From contig CP024846.1 of NCBI GenBank assembly GCA_004564215.1, positions 2,865,501-2,929,500 on the forward strand: a stretch of 64,000 nt of DNA, in the 5' to 3' direction. Below, piece after piece: positions 16,806-25,418 of this stretch. Made by a program: the position numbers and the translations under genes. A model generated the notes under the pieces. That model worked only from the letters and a program-made list of their open reading frames with translations, was not told the origin of the DNA and did no database searches. The stretch comes from Beijerinckiaceae bacterium (GTDB taxonomy: Bacteria > Pseudomonadota > Alphaproteobacteria > Rhizobiales > Beijerinckiaceae). Every line of letters begins with the position of its first letter. Position 1 is the stretch's first letter.

Positions 16806-16829
16806 GGGAGCCGCCAATCGGCGACTCCC
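16806..16829. terminator. Hairpin between convergent genes
   Basis: GGGAGCCGCC pairs with GGCGACTCCC with one mismatch and a 4-nt loop, between the convergent response regulator gene and the PRC-barrel pseudogene. No T-run follows on either strand, so its strength as a terminator is doubtful. Confidence 0.35.
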
Positions 16830-16848
16830 CGTATCATTTCAGCCTGCT

Positions 16849-17256
16849 TTACCTAATATCGCCACCTGGGGAGCGATACTCACTCGGCAAGCCCGTATCG
16901 TTGTATGCGGGAGCTAATTTTATCTCCTCTTGCGTGCGACTAATCACTAGCCAACTCTTGCCGTCACGCATGGAGACTTTCAACTCTTCGAACGGAACGA
17001 CGATATCCTTTTGAGTGACGCCGGGGATAGTGCCGACGCGGATGATCGCACCCGATACCTTGCCGTCGCTTTCGATCATAAGATCCTTAACCGTTCCGGC
17101 TTTTTTTCGGAAGGATCGTAGATGCTGGCCTTATAGACGTTCGAGAGCATTGAAGGGGTTGCTACCCGAGCGCCCTGTGGTGTTCGGGCTCTCTGCAAAA
17201 GCGAAGCTACCAGCCAAGCTGAGAACCGAGGCGGAAATAGCAAGCATTTTTAACAT
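16849..17256 (-). pseudogene. PRC-barrel domain secreted protein, frameshifted
   Basis: Three frames together encode one protein. A signal peptide (MLKMLAISASVLSLAGSFAFA) starts at 17256. A middle segment (SNVYKASIYDPSEKK) lies in a second frame. A C-terminal PRC-barrel segment (GTVKDLMIESDGKVSGAIIR, then VPFEELKVSMRDG) lies in a third. One frame change falls between about 17150 and 17190; the other is at the A7 run (T7 on the + strand, 17101-17107). Two breaks in one short gene suggest real decay rather than one sequencing error. Confidence 0.7.
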
Positions 17257-17620
17257 TTTGACTCCTTTGCAGTTCCGACACCCATCGGGGTCGGTTCGCA
17301 AACGTCGGTCAAAATTCTTGGTTCCCCTATGGCGGCGCAAGGCCTTTAGGGCTCAGGCCAAGCCGCTGACTTTTATACTCGCTAACGCAACGGCCTGTGG
17401 GTGCTCGCGCACAACAGCTCGCAAATGCAATTCGCAGGACATTTCCGCGCGCAGCCGGGCACCCTTCGTTTGGCGCGTGAAGAGAGCGCCAGTTCTTGGG
17501 CAGTCGCGGTGGCCTTCGCTGCGGTTATCTCTCATAGTCCTCGGCTACAACAACAAATAAAAAATGATGAGCCAAGTGATGGCTTAGAAGACCTTCGACG
17601 GGCTGTTGAGAGGATACTAG
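17257..17620. other. Intergenic stretch, no gene recognised
   Basis: About 360 bp with mixed short frames on both strands and no ribosome site or recognisable domain. It probably holds the promoter of the 52-aa membrane peptide at its right end. Confidence 0.45.
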
Positions 17621-17779
17621 ATGAAAAGATCGATTATCATCAGCGCGTTAATAGGAACTATCATCTTAGTAATAACAAGATACTTCGTTCTCGCAGAAAT
17701 GAAACCAAACGATCCACCCACTGCGAGCGGTAATTACGATCCTGCAACATATGGAAAAAAGAATCGCTTGTGGAAATAG
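17621..17779 (+). CDS. Small membrane peptide (52 aa), hypothetical
   Basis: 52 codons starting ATG AAA AGA. The N-terminus is one hydrophobic segment (SIIISALIGTIILVITRYFV) after two positive residues, followed by a polar tail with PNDPPTASGNYDPATYGKK. GAGAGG lies 7 bp upstream. The composition is AT-richer than the surroundings. It looks like a small single-pass inner-membrane or exported peptide; no family is recognised. Confidence 0.5.
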   Translation: MKRSIIISALIGTIILVITRYFVLAEMKPNDPPTASGNYDPATYGKKNRLWK

Positions 17780-17901
17780 AAGGGATGGTTCTTGGGGTGC
17801 CAACACTTATGTTTTCCGTAAAACCCTGGCTATGTTTGCATGTGCTCTTCGCAACCGCGAGCGCTCGAACCATGCCGATCCAGATGTAGGGCGAAACACG
17901 T

Positions 17902-18273
17902 TCAAACTACCAATGGGTCTTCAGCAGCCGCTTCGTGGCGCCTTTCCGAGAGCCTTCGCTCGAACGCTGAGTCGATGATAGCGGCTACGATCATATCGAA
18001 GTCGCCCTTTTCGGCGGCGAGTAAGGGAGCTAGTTGGTTAAGCTCGTTGCGGGCCACGGTCCTCACCGTTTCTATTGCGGTATTTTTCTCAGTTTCAAAA
18101 CATTCACGGCTGATGTCCTCTGCCACGAGATGGTCGAAAAAAATGTCGGCCATATCCCTTGCGTCAGCCCAATAGAGCTTGAGCAACTGTTCGAACGTTT
18201 CGACACCAAGTCCGTGCGCCAGAGTGGCACTGAAGCGGGCTCGCCGCTTTTTCATTTGCAAGATAATGCTCAT
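17902..18273 (-). CDS. Hypothetical protein (helical)
   Basis: 123 aa, predicted all-helical, with ETFEQLLKLYWADARDMADI and several Glu/Arg-rich helices. AAGG lies 8 bp before the ATG. No domain is recognised and no membrane segment is seen. It could be phage-derived or a cargo gene of the element. The next gene on the same strand begins 375 bp upstream, so it may have its own promoter. Confidence 0.55.
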   Translation of the reverse strand: MSIILQMKKRRARFSATLAHGLGVETFEQLLKLYWADARDMADIFFDHLVAEDISRECFETEKNTAIETVRTVARNELNQLAPLLAAEKGDFDMIVAAIIDSAFERRLSERRHEAAAEDPLVV

Positions 18274-18354
18274 CTGATTGCCTTAAGCTGCATGCAACTC
18301 AAGGACCCGACAACGGGTAGATTTCGAGTTACTGAGGAAGCAGCAGAGCTGCAT

Positions 18355-18648
18355 CTACCGTTTTGCATTTCGGAGGATATTGAATCGGAAATTTCTTAGA
18401 ATTCTGCCCATCATAACACCAGCAAATTGGGCCATCAGCAATCCGCTGAAAGCGAATAACTTCATCCAGAATCTCACGATGTCCCAGTTCTCAGAGATGG
18501 GAGCATCTTCTGGTTCTGCTCCTAATCTCGCTTGTAGATAGGTGATGTCTTTGTCGACATCTGATTGGAGAAGACGATCCGCATCTTTCTTAACTTTCGC
18601 TTCTTTAAATGTTGAGGCCTTCGGCCTCGGCTGTGCTTGAGCGTTCAT
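18355..18648 (-). CDS. Small tail-anchored membrane protein (hypothetical)
   Basis: 97 aa. The N-terminal half is charged (KASTFKEAKVKKDADRLLQS), the C-terminal part has a hydrophobic helix (FWMKLFAFSGLLMAQFAGVM), and the end is basic (RNFRFNILRNAKR). GAGGG is placed 5 bp before the ATG at 18648. An overlapping frame at 18605-18790 has no ribosome site. No family is recognised. Confidence 0.55.
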   Translation of the reverse strand: MNAQAQPRPKASTFKEAKVKKDADRLLQSDVDKDITYLQARLGAEPEDAPISENWDIVRFWMKLFAFSGLLMAQFAGVMMGRILRNFRFNILRNAKR

Positions 18649-19144
18649 AATACCCTCGCCGCTCGAGCACCGCACGAAACCCGCCGGGCATGCTCGATTC
18701 AACATTTTGTTGTGAGCGCAACTCTTCGCCGCAGACTTGTAGCCAAACGGAGCGAATAGCGGTTGCGAGATTTTCATTACTGTCGATCATCGAAAGTTTT
18801 CAATAGAAAATTGGGCGACTGCAGTTAAATATTCCACCGTTGAGTGTGTTTAAAAAGACCCAAATAGGACTTTGCCAAAGCGCTCTACCAATCGAGACGC
18901 GCGTGCCACTTCAAGCGGGGTGGTAACCTCTCGTAACAACGGACATATTAACTCAGGGATGTTGACTCTGACCGCAAGATGCGTGCGCTCACACCTGCTG
19001 TGGTTAGCGTCACAAGGGGATCGTTTCTGAATAAGCAGCCGCAGTTCTCGCAAGCACGTACGCTTCGTTCGGGAACATACGATCTAGCGAACTCATAAAG
19101 TGCATGCGCGCCATGCTCGCCTATCATCGGCCAATGCCCATTTC
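18649..19144. other. Intergenic stretch, no confident gene
   Basis: About 500 bp upstream of the 97-aa gene and beyond the packaging operon terminator. Short frames exist (for example 18850-19053 on the minus strand) but none has a ribosome site or a known motif. It could hold regulatory sequence. Confidence 0.45.
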
Positions 19145-19191
19145 AAAAAAAAGGCGGCGGCGGGTAAAAGGAACAAAACCCCGCCGCCGCC
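19145..19191 (-). terminator. Strong intrinsic terminator ending the packaging operon
   Basis: Read on the minus strand, GGCGGCGGCGGG and its exact complement form a 12-bp stem with a 15-nt loop, followed directly by eight T (A8 at 19145-19152 on the + strand). It lies about 100 bp after the last gene of the terminase operon and marks its 3' end. Confidence 0.88.
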
Positions 19192-19288
19192 CAGTTCACC
19201 CCACAGTAGGTGGGACACCGCGGGCCAGTTCGGGAACCCGCGGCGCCCCTATCGACCGCAGCGCCGAGCAACGCAGCGGCCAATCTCA

Positions 19289-19615
19289 TCAAACCCCAGC
19301 GTCTGCAAGGATTGCGAGGGCAAGTTCGCGTGCGCAGGTATGGCCACAAATATCCGCGGCTCTCGCGGTCGCTTTGGCCGCATCGACGCCAGCTCCAACG
19401 AGGGACGCTTGGATAACGGCTTGAACAGCAACTTTGATGACTGGATCCGCCATACCAGCGCCAGGAGCTCCGGGATGCAGAGCGTCTTTCAGCCCCGACA
19501 AGCCCCAAGGAAACAAGCGCCCAAACGCCCGCTGATCGGCGGCTGCAAGCGCGAAATTTTCCACGGGTTGCGGGGTGGAGACGCCGTCTACCCGGCACGT
19601 AAATTGAATTGTCAT
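19289..19615 (-). CDS. Hypothetical protein, last gene of the terminase operon
   Basis: 108 aa. It starts MTIQFTCRVDGVS and contains a helical Ala-rich second half (VIKVAVQAVIQASLVGAGVDAAKATAR) and a final CGHTCARELALAILAD. No known domain is recognised, and it is not an evident portal or capsid protein. Its ATG is 4 bp after the stop of the 212-aa gene, so the two are probably co-translated. The strong terminator follows. Confidence 0.6.
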   Translation of the reverse strand: MTIQFTCRVDGVSTPQPVENFALAAADQRAFGRLFPWGLSGLKDALHPGAPGAGMADPVIKVAVQAVIQASLVGAGVDAAKATARAADICGHTCARELALAILADAGV

Positions 19616-19618
19616 TTT

Positions 19619-20257
19619 TTAAACCCCATCAATTTCGCGAACGAATTTGTCGACAAGGGATGTGAACGCGGGTTCGCTTAGCCCAGATGCATCGCGCAAC
19701 GTGCCAAGGGCCAAATCGTACGCGGCGCCGACGATCTCTAAGTCACTGTCGAGCACCTCAATCTCCGCGATCTCGGGGCCGAATTTCTCGGCGATGAAAG
19801 CATCACGGACGCGCTGATATTGATCTTCTGGCAGCCCACTCAGCGCGGCCGGCATAGCCAGCACGGCTAGAGGATGCTCAAGAGCAAAAACGAGGCGCTC
19901 GCCGATCGGTAGGCCTTTAATGTGATCCCGAATTTCCCGCCGTTGAAGCTCTCCGACAAGATCGTCCCGCGGCGGTGTTGGCGGCCTCAATGCGTCTTTG
20001 CGATTCGCATTCCAGCGCATCGCCTTTCGTGCCGGCCCCGTCCTTTCAACGACCGGGCGAATGGTGTCCATAGCAAATTTTGCCACTTCAGCCTTGCGGC
20101 CCGCGTCGGATAGGTGGGGGTTGCCGTCAGCACGCTTTTTTGCGGAGTCTACGGTCTCCCCAAGCAAGAAAGTTGAGTTCAAAATCGCTCTGAAGCCTTC
20201 TGCATGCGGGGCATTCGAAAATCGTTTCAGCAATTCGTTTTTTGCGCTCGGGTTCAA
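19619..20257 (-). CDS. Hypothetical protein coupled to the large terminase
   Basis: 212 aa. It has a TTG start with GGAG 8 bp upstream; the start overlaps the stop of the terminase frame (TTGA). The protein is soluble, with a charged N-terminal half and a conserved-looking core (RLVFALEHPLAVLAMPAALS, then EDQYQRVRDAFIAEKFGPEI). I recall similar orphan proteins beside terminases in rhizobial islands, without function. The coupling suggests a packaging-related or terminase-partner role, which is an inference. Confidence 0.65.
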   Translation of the reverse strand: MNPSAKNELLKRFSNAPHAEGFRAILNSTFLLGETVDSAKKRADGNPHLSDAGRKAEVAKFAMDTIRPVVERTGPARKAMRWNANRKDALRPPTPPRDDLVGELQRREIRDHIKGLPIGERLVFALEHPLAVLAMPAALSGLPEDQYQRVRDAFIAEKFGPEIAEIEVLDSDLEIVGAAYDLALGTLRDASGLSEPAFTSLVDKFVREIDGV

Positions 20258-21938
20258 TTGAGTGTCTCCTCGGGGTTAATCATTCGATTGTGGTCATGAA
20301 TTATTTCGTTCAAATCCAGTTCGTTGCGCGGATCGCCTGGCGGGTATCTGTCGCCTCGATCGACCCATGCGGCTTGGGCAATGGGCCTGCCTCCGCCGTA
20401 GCAACCGTGTTCGAATTTGCGGGCCTGCTTGACGATATTTCCGTAGGGACCGCGCTCACCAATGCGATAGACACCAGGCGTCTCAGGTAGGCCGCCGACA
20501 TCGACACCGCCGGTCGAGAATTTCCCGACCATGGCCACGGGGCCTCGATAGCCCACAGCCCCAACCAGACGCACTGCAATGCCAGCAACAGCGGCCGCAA
20601 GGTCGTCATGCCCCCCCCCACGGGGTGCCCAATCGTATCCTTGCCACCTGATCGGTTCGTCCGGCGCTCAAGTGCACATAGCTGCGAAGCGAGGCGCTTG
20701 TTGTCCAAGAGCGACACCTTTCCCGAATTCAAGATCGGCAGGAGGCCAGCAAAGTATTCTGACGTCGTCAGCTCGGCGCGGTCGTACATAATGCCGCAGT
20801 TAGCGAAGCCATCGACCACAAAACCCGCCGCATACCTGTCGCCGGATACTTCGAACAGGCCATAGCGTTTAAGCGCCTCTGCGCACCGTGCCACGGCATC
20901 GAGTGGCTTGCCGCCCTTGTCCTCCAAGAGGAAGTCAATGATCGCCGCATCGCCCTCCTTATGACCGATACAGAGCGTAAAGGAGTCGGCGCCGCCACCA
21001 CTAGGATCGGCATGCGCGATGTAAACGTGCTGGGGCTCATAGGGGCGAATGACGACGCCTCGCGCCGTGCACGCATTTACCGTCTCTGGCGCAACATAGG
21101 ACTCTAAGTCGCTGCGAAATTGGCCGCCCCATTCCGAGGCAGCAACCGCGGGATCGTCCTCATATGCACGATCGATAACGCTTTGTTTGATGGTCGGGTT
21201 AAAAACCCGCGTCGGGCCGTTGGCAACCAGGATTTCCGGGCTGCCGTTGGGACCAAAATGCCTGTTAAACGTCTTCCATGTCTCGCCGCGCCGAGCATGG
21301 GGAGAGCCAATAGCCAGTAGCGGCCCGCTAGTAGTTGCCAAGGCCGGCCGAGCGGCGGCCAGGATCTCTTTGTCGGCATTCCGGGAGCCGAATTCGTCGG
21401 AAAGCCACATTGAGCATTCCTCGGCTATAATCGCAACGGCCGAGATCCCGCGAATGGTTCGAAACGATGCAGGGCGGATTGATATGTCGATGCGGGTTTT
21501 CAAGCTGACCGTATCGCTGGTTTGATTCTCGACCAGCGCCCCGATCCTTGGCACCTTCGCAAAGATGCCCGAGACATAATTGAAGATCGTTCGCGCCTGC
21601 AGCGTCGAGGCCGCCAGGATTGGAAGAATGCCGCGCTCGCCGGGACCGAGTACCGCCCTGTAATCGCAGCAGGCGGCTAGATAACTGGCGATGATGGCGA
21701 TAATCAGCGACTTGCCCGACCGGCGGCCGGCGATGATCCACAACTCGCCGCATGGCTCGGTCGGCGCAACGGTGCGACCGGTCACCGACGTGAAGATGAC
21801 CATTTCCTCGGACGTCAGCGGCTCGCCAAAAGCGGCGACAAGCAGGATCCGCATGACGCGATAGGATTCGCCACCGACGATGGCACCGAACCAGGCAGGG
21901 CTCTCAAGGGCTTCTCTGACCGATACGAGCCTATTCAT
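20254..21938 (-). pseudogene. Phage terminase large subunit, interrupted by a frameshift at a G9 tract
   Basis: The ATG at 21938 begins MNRLVSVREALE. The Walker A motif is AGRRSGKS, a Walker B-like AIIAEECSMW follows, and the nuclease half has HVYIAHADPSGGG. The frame changes at nine G (C9 at 20611-20619 on the + strand). Before it comes DTIGHPVGG; the expected HDDLAAAVAG nuclease segment continues only in another frame, which runs to the stop at 20254. The gene therefore needs a -2 or +1 change to be whole. It may be a true mutation, a slippage-prone (phase-variable) site or a homopolymer sequencing error. Terminase large subunits cut and package phage DNA. No portal gene follows. Confidence 0.85.
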
Positions 21939-22353
21939 TGGACGAGGTCTTCGGCCGGACAGGCTTGGCGAAGTAGTCAACCAAAAGGGAATCGCTGTTA
22001 ACGGGCTTGGCACGGCGCTCGAGGCCAAGGGTTTCAAGAACCCGGCGTTCATGACCCGCGATCCGGCCGAACTGATCAAGGTCGACGGCGAGCCCCATGG
22101 ACAGCTTGCCCTCGATGATCTCGCGCTCCGTGCCGAGCGATGCTGCCAGTCGACAAAGGCTGTAGGCCACTGTGGAAACCGCGTCAGGCCCGCCCTGATC
22201 CGAAATGTACATGTGCATTAGGTCGCGATGCCGGCGGGCCCACTGGCTGTTGCCGTCTCCCACGACAAAGCTGCGCTTTCCGTTCGTCACGGCCGATCGG
22301 ATACGCTTCGGGCGCGCGTCTTGATCGTCCTGCGCGGGACGGATCGCCGTCAT
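21931..22353 (-). CDS. Candidate small terminase / DNA-binding protein
   Basis: 140 aa, first gene of the packaging operon; its last codons overlap the large terminase start by 8 bp. The ATG at 22353 is preferred over a TTG at 22380. It contains VTNGKRSFVVGDGNSQWARR and a helical part with STVAYSLCRLAASLGTEREI. Position and size match small terminases, but I do not see a clear helix-turn-helix signature, so this call rests mainly on context. Confidence 0.5.
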   Translation of the reverse strand: MTAIRPAQDDQDARPKRIRSAVTNGKRSFVVGDGNSQWARRHRDLMHMYISDQGGPDAVSTVAYSLCRLAASLGTEREIIEGKLSMGLAVDLDQFGRIAGHERRVLETLGLERRAKPVNSDSLLVDYFAKPVRPKTSSNE

Positions 22354-22610
22354 GGTCTGAACGGTTTCGAGGGTTTCCAAGGTCTTTTACGCCGTCCAAA
22401 TGGCCACATACGATGCCCAATTGTTGCCCGAAACGGCTGAAAACGCAACGCTATCAGCAGATACCGTTGATTAACAAGGGTTTTTATTTTCACAGCACAG
22501 GATGGATAGTCAGGCGATGACCAAGGTCCGGCGCAATTCAACGTGCGTGGCATGTGGATAGGCCGAGGCTGCGCTCAGGCTTTCGGAGCCGAAGAAAGTG
22601 ATGGGTAAGC

Positions 22611-22859
22611 TTAGCTTTTCGCGAAGGGTCCGGGGGTAATCTCCTTGACGCTGCCGGGACTCATTCCTTGGCCGATCAATTCACTCTCGGAAACTTCCTT
22701 GACGGCCTCAGCGAGTTCGCCCTGATTTACGGGAACGTAAGCAATCACCAGCTCTAGGGCGGTTTGCTTATCAGCCTCGTAGGACAGGAAATACCGCACG
22801 ATCTCCGGGTTGCCGACGCAGCTGAACGTCGTGGCACGAACATTCCATCCTGCCGACAT
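22611..22859 (-). CDS. Small conserved hypothetical protein
   Basis: 82 aa. It contains CVGNPEIVRYFLSYEADKQ and VIAYVPVNQGELAEAVKEV. I recall near-identical small proteins in Bradyrhizobium-type genomes, with no function. A strong ribosome site (GGGAGGGG) lies 4-5 bp before the ATG. It stands alone between the replication zone and the packaging operon. Confidence 0.62.
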   Translation of the reverse strand: MSAGWNVRATTFSCVGNPEIVRYFLSYEADKQTALELVIAYVPVNQGELAEAVKEVSESELIGQGMSPGSVKEITPGPFAKS

Positions 22860-22903
22860 CGACCCCTCCCTTATGCTGCCGTAGCGATCAGTGTGGTCAA
22901 CTC

Positions 22904-23194
22904 TTAATCAGTAGGCGCCGTTCCGTAGAACCAGCATTTATGTGGCTCAAGCCGTGTCTTGTGCAGGATGATGGCGACGACTATGGCCCTGGCCTCGGCG
23001 CTTCCCTCAAGACTGTTCTCGGAAAGCCCTTTTTGGAATATTTGGACAAGCCCCCCCCCGTCGCATTTGCGGTCTCCGAGGCCGGCACGGCCGTTTTTTC
23101 TGTAGAGATCTTTATTGGTCGCTAAATTTTTTGCGTCATGGGCCCTTATTGGCTGCGAAACTTTTTGCGGCGAAACTTTTTGCGTCACGGCCAA
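22904..23194 (-). CDS. Doubtful open frame across the repeat zone
   Basis: An open frame of 96 codons with a TTG start that begins inside the iteron-like repeats and crosses a nine-base G run (C9 at 23051-23059 on the + strand). The middle (KNLATNKDLYRKNGRAGLGD) looks partly protein-like, and the end is HKCWFYGTAPTD. No ribosome site is clear. If the G run is in error, the reading frame would change here too. Confidence 0.28.
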   Translation of the reverse strand: MAVTQKVSPQKVSQPIRAHDAKNLATNKDLYRKNGRAGLGDRKCDGGGLVQIFQKGLSENSLEGSAEARAIVVAIILHKTRLEPHKCWFYGTAPTD

Positions 23195-23239
23195 AAAAAT
23201 GGCGTTTTCCCCTATTGGTCGCTAAACTTTTTGCGTCAC
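23113..23239 (+). repeat. Iteron-like repeats, candidate replication origin
   Basis: A 27-bp unit, TATTGGTCGCTAAA followed by TTTTTGCGTCA(C/T), occurs at 23113-23139, in a modified form at 23147-23188 (with an extra internal copy of GCGAAACTTTTT), and at 23213-23239. All are in the same orientation. The cluster lies directly after the gene for a phage-type replication-module protein and near the helicase, where iteron origins of satellites and phages often sit. Confidence 0.6.
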
Positions 23240-23244
23240 TAATT

Positions 23245-23907
23245 TCAATGCAAAATCCGGTTTGCGCTCACGGGCTCCGAAATCGTGGCGCTATCCATCA
23301 GTTCAGGAAGCGTACCGGCCGCCCGGCGCCGTTCCCATGTTCGGCGCGACATCGCAAGCTTCTTCCATGGCTTTGTGCGACTTAGGGATTGATCGTGCGG
23401 CTTGGCTCCGTTCGCTCGCTTCTTGTCCCTCGCACGGCACCTCTGGCGTTCGGTGTATTGCTGCATCAGCTCTTCCCGGGTCACTCCATATGGTACGATT
23501 GTCCATGCTGCAGCGTCCCTCCGAACCTCCGCTGTGATCCCTAGTAACCGGCCGATGGTATCGCCGCGCATGGCGACGTAATGGTTCCTACCAAGGCGAA
23601 CGCTCTCTTTTCCGCGCCATTGCTCGGTAGCAGCTACTTGGGCGCGGATGTGATCAAGATCGACGCTCAGCCCAGCTCGCCGCGCCGCCAGCGACAGGGT
23701 GGACACAGAGAGGCCAAACCATTCTGGGGCGCTTCGCGCCTTCCTGTCGCCGAGCCATTTCTCAGGTGCGGCGCTGAGGAGGTTGGCGAACACAATGAGC
23801 CAGGGCGCGGGGTCGAGGATTTCTCCTCGATCCTTATGAAGTTGCGCCACCCTGTAAAGCTGCGAAAGCTTGATTGCGATGTCCCGCCGCCGGGACAAGC
23901 GACTCAT
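23245..23907 (-). CDS. Phage-type replication-module protein (hypothetical)
   Basis: 220 aa. The segment GRLLGITAEVRRDAAAWTI, followed by an Arg/Lys-rich stretch (RQRCRARDKKRANG) and LSRTKPWKKLAMSRRTWERR, is a pattern I recall in proteins encoded beside helicases in rhizobial prophages. The last part looks like a helix-turn-helix. The ATG overlaps the helicase stop (ATGA), so it is coupled to the helicase. The repeats that begin next to its stop could be its binding sites; that is an inference. Confidence 0.6.
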   Translation of the reverse strand: MSRLSRRRDIAIKLSQLYRVAQLHKDRGEILDPAPWLIVFANLLSAAPEKWLGDRKARSAPEWFGLSVSTLSLAARRAGLSVDLDHIRAQVAATEQWRGKESVRLGRNHYVAMRGDTIGRLLGITAEVRRDAAAWTIVPYGVTREELMQQYTERQRCRARDKKRANGAKPHDQSLSRTKPWKKLAMSRRTWERRRAAGTLPELMDSATISEPVSANRILH

Positions 23908-25418
23908 GCGCCGCTCCCTTTCGAGAAGGCGATGTGCCGCGACCGAATCCAGTTCCGCGTCTTGACGTCGGGCGGCACTGCCGCCGCGCTTTGCACATAG
24001 CCCCACGAGCCTGGCTTTCGGCCAAACTTTTCCTTAAACTTATTCCACGCAAAGCCGTCGGGGTTCTGATATCCGCGCTCTTCAGCATACCCCTTGAGCA
24101 TTTTTATAAATGTCGACGGGTCAGCCTTTGACTCGCTATCGCCAGGAGCTCCGGATCCATATTCGACCAAATCCCCGTCGAGCTCTGCAACTTTCGTGAT
24201 GGCGAAAAACACATGGCCGCATTCGGGACAAGCCCGCACCGCCGGAGGGACCACGACGCGGCATTCAGGACAAAGCTTGATGCCGGGCTCGACCGCGATT
24301 TTGCCCGTATCAAAGTTCTTATTCCCTTCGCCATCATGGAGCGCGGGAACGTCAATTTCAGTAACGATCCCGAGGCGCTCAGTATTGCCCGCGTGGTCAA
24401 GTATAATGCAATGGTCTTTGCCTTCCGCTATCCTCAGGCCGCGACCAATACTTTGCACGTGCCTGATCCGGGACCGGGTCGGTCGCGCGTCGATGATGCA
24501 TCGCACATCGGCGTCGAAGCCGGTGTCGATAGTGCCCACGTTGCAGAGGATCTTTGTCTCGCCGGACGCGAAGCGATGGAACATGTCATCGCGGTCGAGC
24601 TGGATTGTGTCGCAGTCGAGATATTCAGCCGCGACTCCTGCTTCGATGAAGCGCTCATGCAAGTGCTGGGCGTGCTTTCGGTCGACGCCATAGCAAACGG
24701 TTGGCATTCCTTCGCCCCGCTTTTTCCATGTGTCGATGACGTCGGCGATGATTTCACGCCGATTGCAGATGTCGCTTAGTTCGTCGTTTCTAAACTCGCC
24801 CTTGTCAATGTGAACCGAGCCAAGTTCGGGCGGCGGCGGGGCAAAGATCTTGAACCGAGATAGACGCCCGATGCTCATGAGGCCCGTCATCGACACCGGC
24901 TTGATCAGATCGTCATAAACCCTCCCAAGCCCGCGCGACCAGGGCGTCGCGCTTAGCCCGACAACGATGGTGTTTTGCATCTCCGGAGAAGCAAACCATT
25001 TCTTCACTGCGTCGAATTGCATGTGCGCTTCGTCGACGATGACGAGACCGAAATTTTGCGTCGGACGCCGAACTAGAGTTTGTTCAGAGGCGACGACGAC
25101 TTGTTTCTGACAGCTATCCCTTCCCCTCATGCCTTGGAGGACGCCAACATCAGGAACTCCCCCGCGCCGAAAGTTCTCGACAGTCTGTTCAATAAGCACG
25201 GTGCGCGGCACTAGGAAGGCCACACGATGCCCCTTAGCAGCCGCGCTCCGTGCGATATTCATCGCGATCTCGGTTTTGCCCGATCCAGTCGCGAGTTGAA
25301 GCATCGGCCGCCTTTTTCCAGCCGCGATCGACTCCCGCAAGAGATCGATGGCCAGTTTCTGGTGGTCGTAAAGCTCACGTGGGGGAGTCACCTGCGGGGT
25401 TTGGAAGAGCGCATTCAT
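23904..25418 (-). CDS. SF2 DEAD/DEAH-box helicase, phage type
   Basis: 504 aa. An ATP-dependent DNA helicase or translocase of superfamily 2. Motif Q/I is QLATGSGKTEIAM, motif II DEAH is in LVIVDEAHMQF, motif III is GLSATPW, and motif VI is HVQSIGRGLRIAEG. After the helicase core comes a zinc-ribbon segment (LCPECR and ACPECGHVF) and a C-terminal domain with a Trp-rich pattern (EKFGRKPGSWGYVQ). The start at 25418 (MNALFQTPQ) has GGGAG upstream. It is coupled on both sides to its neighbours by 4-nt overlaps. It probably opens the element's origin during replication. Confidence 0.85.
   Translation of the reverse strand: MNALFQTPQVTPPRELYDHQKLAIDLLRESIAAGKRRPMLQLATGSGKTEIAMNIARSAAAKGHRVAFLVPRTVLIEQTVENFRRGGVPDVGVLQGMRGRDSCQKQVVVASEQTLVRRPTQNFGLVIVDEAHMQFDAVKKWFASPEMQNTIVVGLSATPWSRGLGRVYDDLIKPVSMTGLMSIGRLSRFKIFAPPPPELGSVHIDKGEFRNDELSDICNRREIIADVIDTWKKRGEGMPTVCYGVDRKHAQHLHERFIEAGVAAEYLDCDTIQLDRDDMFHRFASGETKILCNVGTIDTGFDADVRCIIDARPTRSRIRHVQSIGRGLRIAEGKDHCIILDHAGNTERLGIVTEIDVPALHDGEGNKNFDTGKIAVEPGIKLCPECRVVVPPAVRACPECGHVFFAITKVAELDGDLVEYGSGAPGDSESKADPSTFIKMLKGYAEERGYQNPDGFAWNKFKEKFGRKPGSWGYVQSAAAVPPDVKTRNWIRSRHIAFSKGSGA

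Noticed and set aside
18605..18790. 61-codon frame overlapping the 97-aa membrane protein
   Set aside because: No ribosome site, and it overlaps a better supported start.
19289..20257. Portal or capsid genes after the terminase
   Set aside because: The two proteins (212 and 108 aa) are too short and lack any portal or capsid signature; the operon ends at a strong terminator.
23113..23239. Possible small CRISPR array
   Set aside because: Units of 27 bp recur, but spacing is uneven, one unit has an internal duplication, and no cas genes lie nearby. Iterons fit better.
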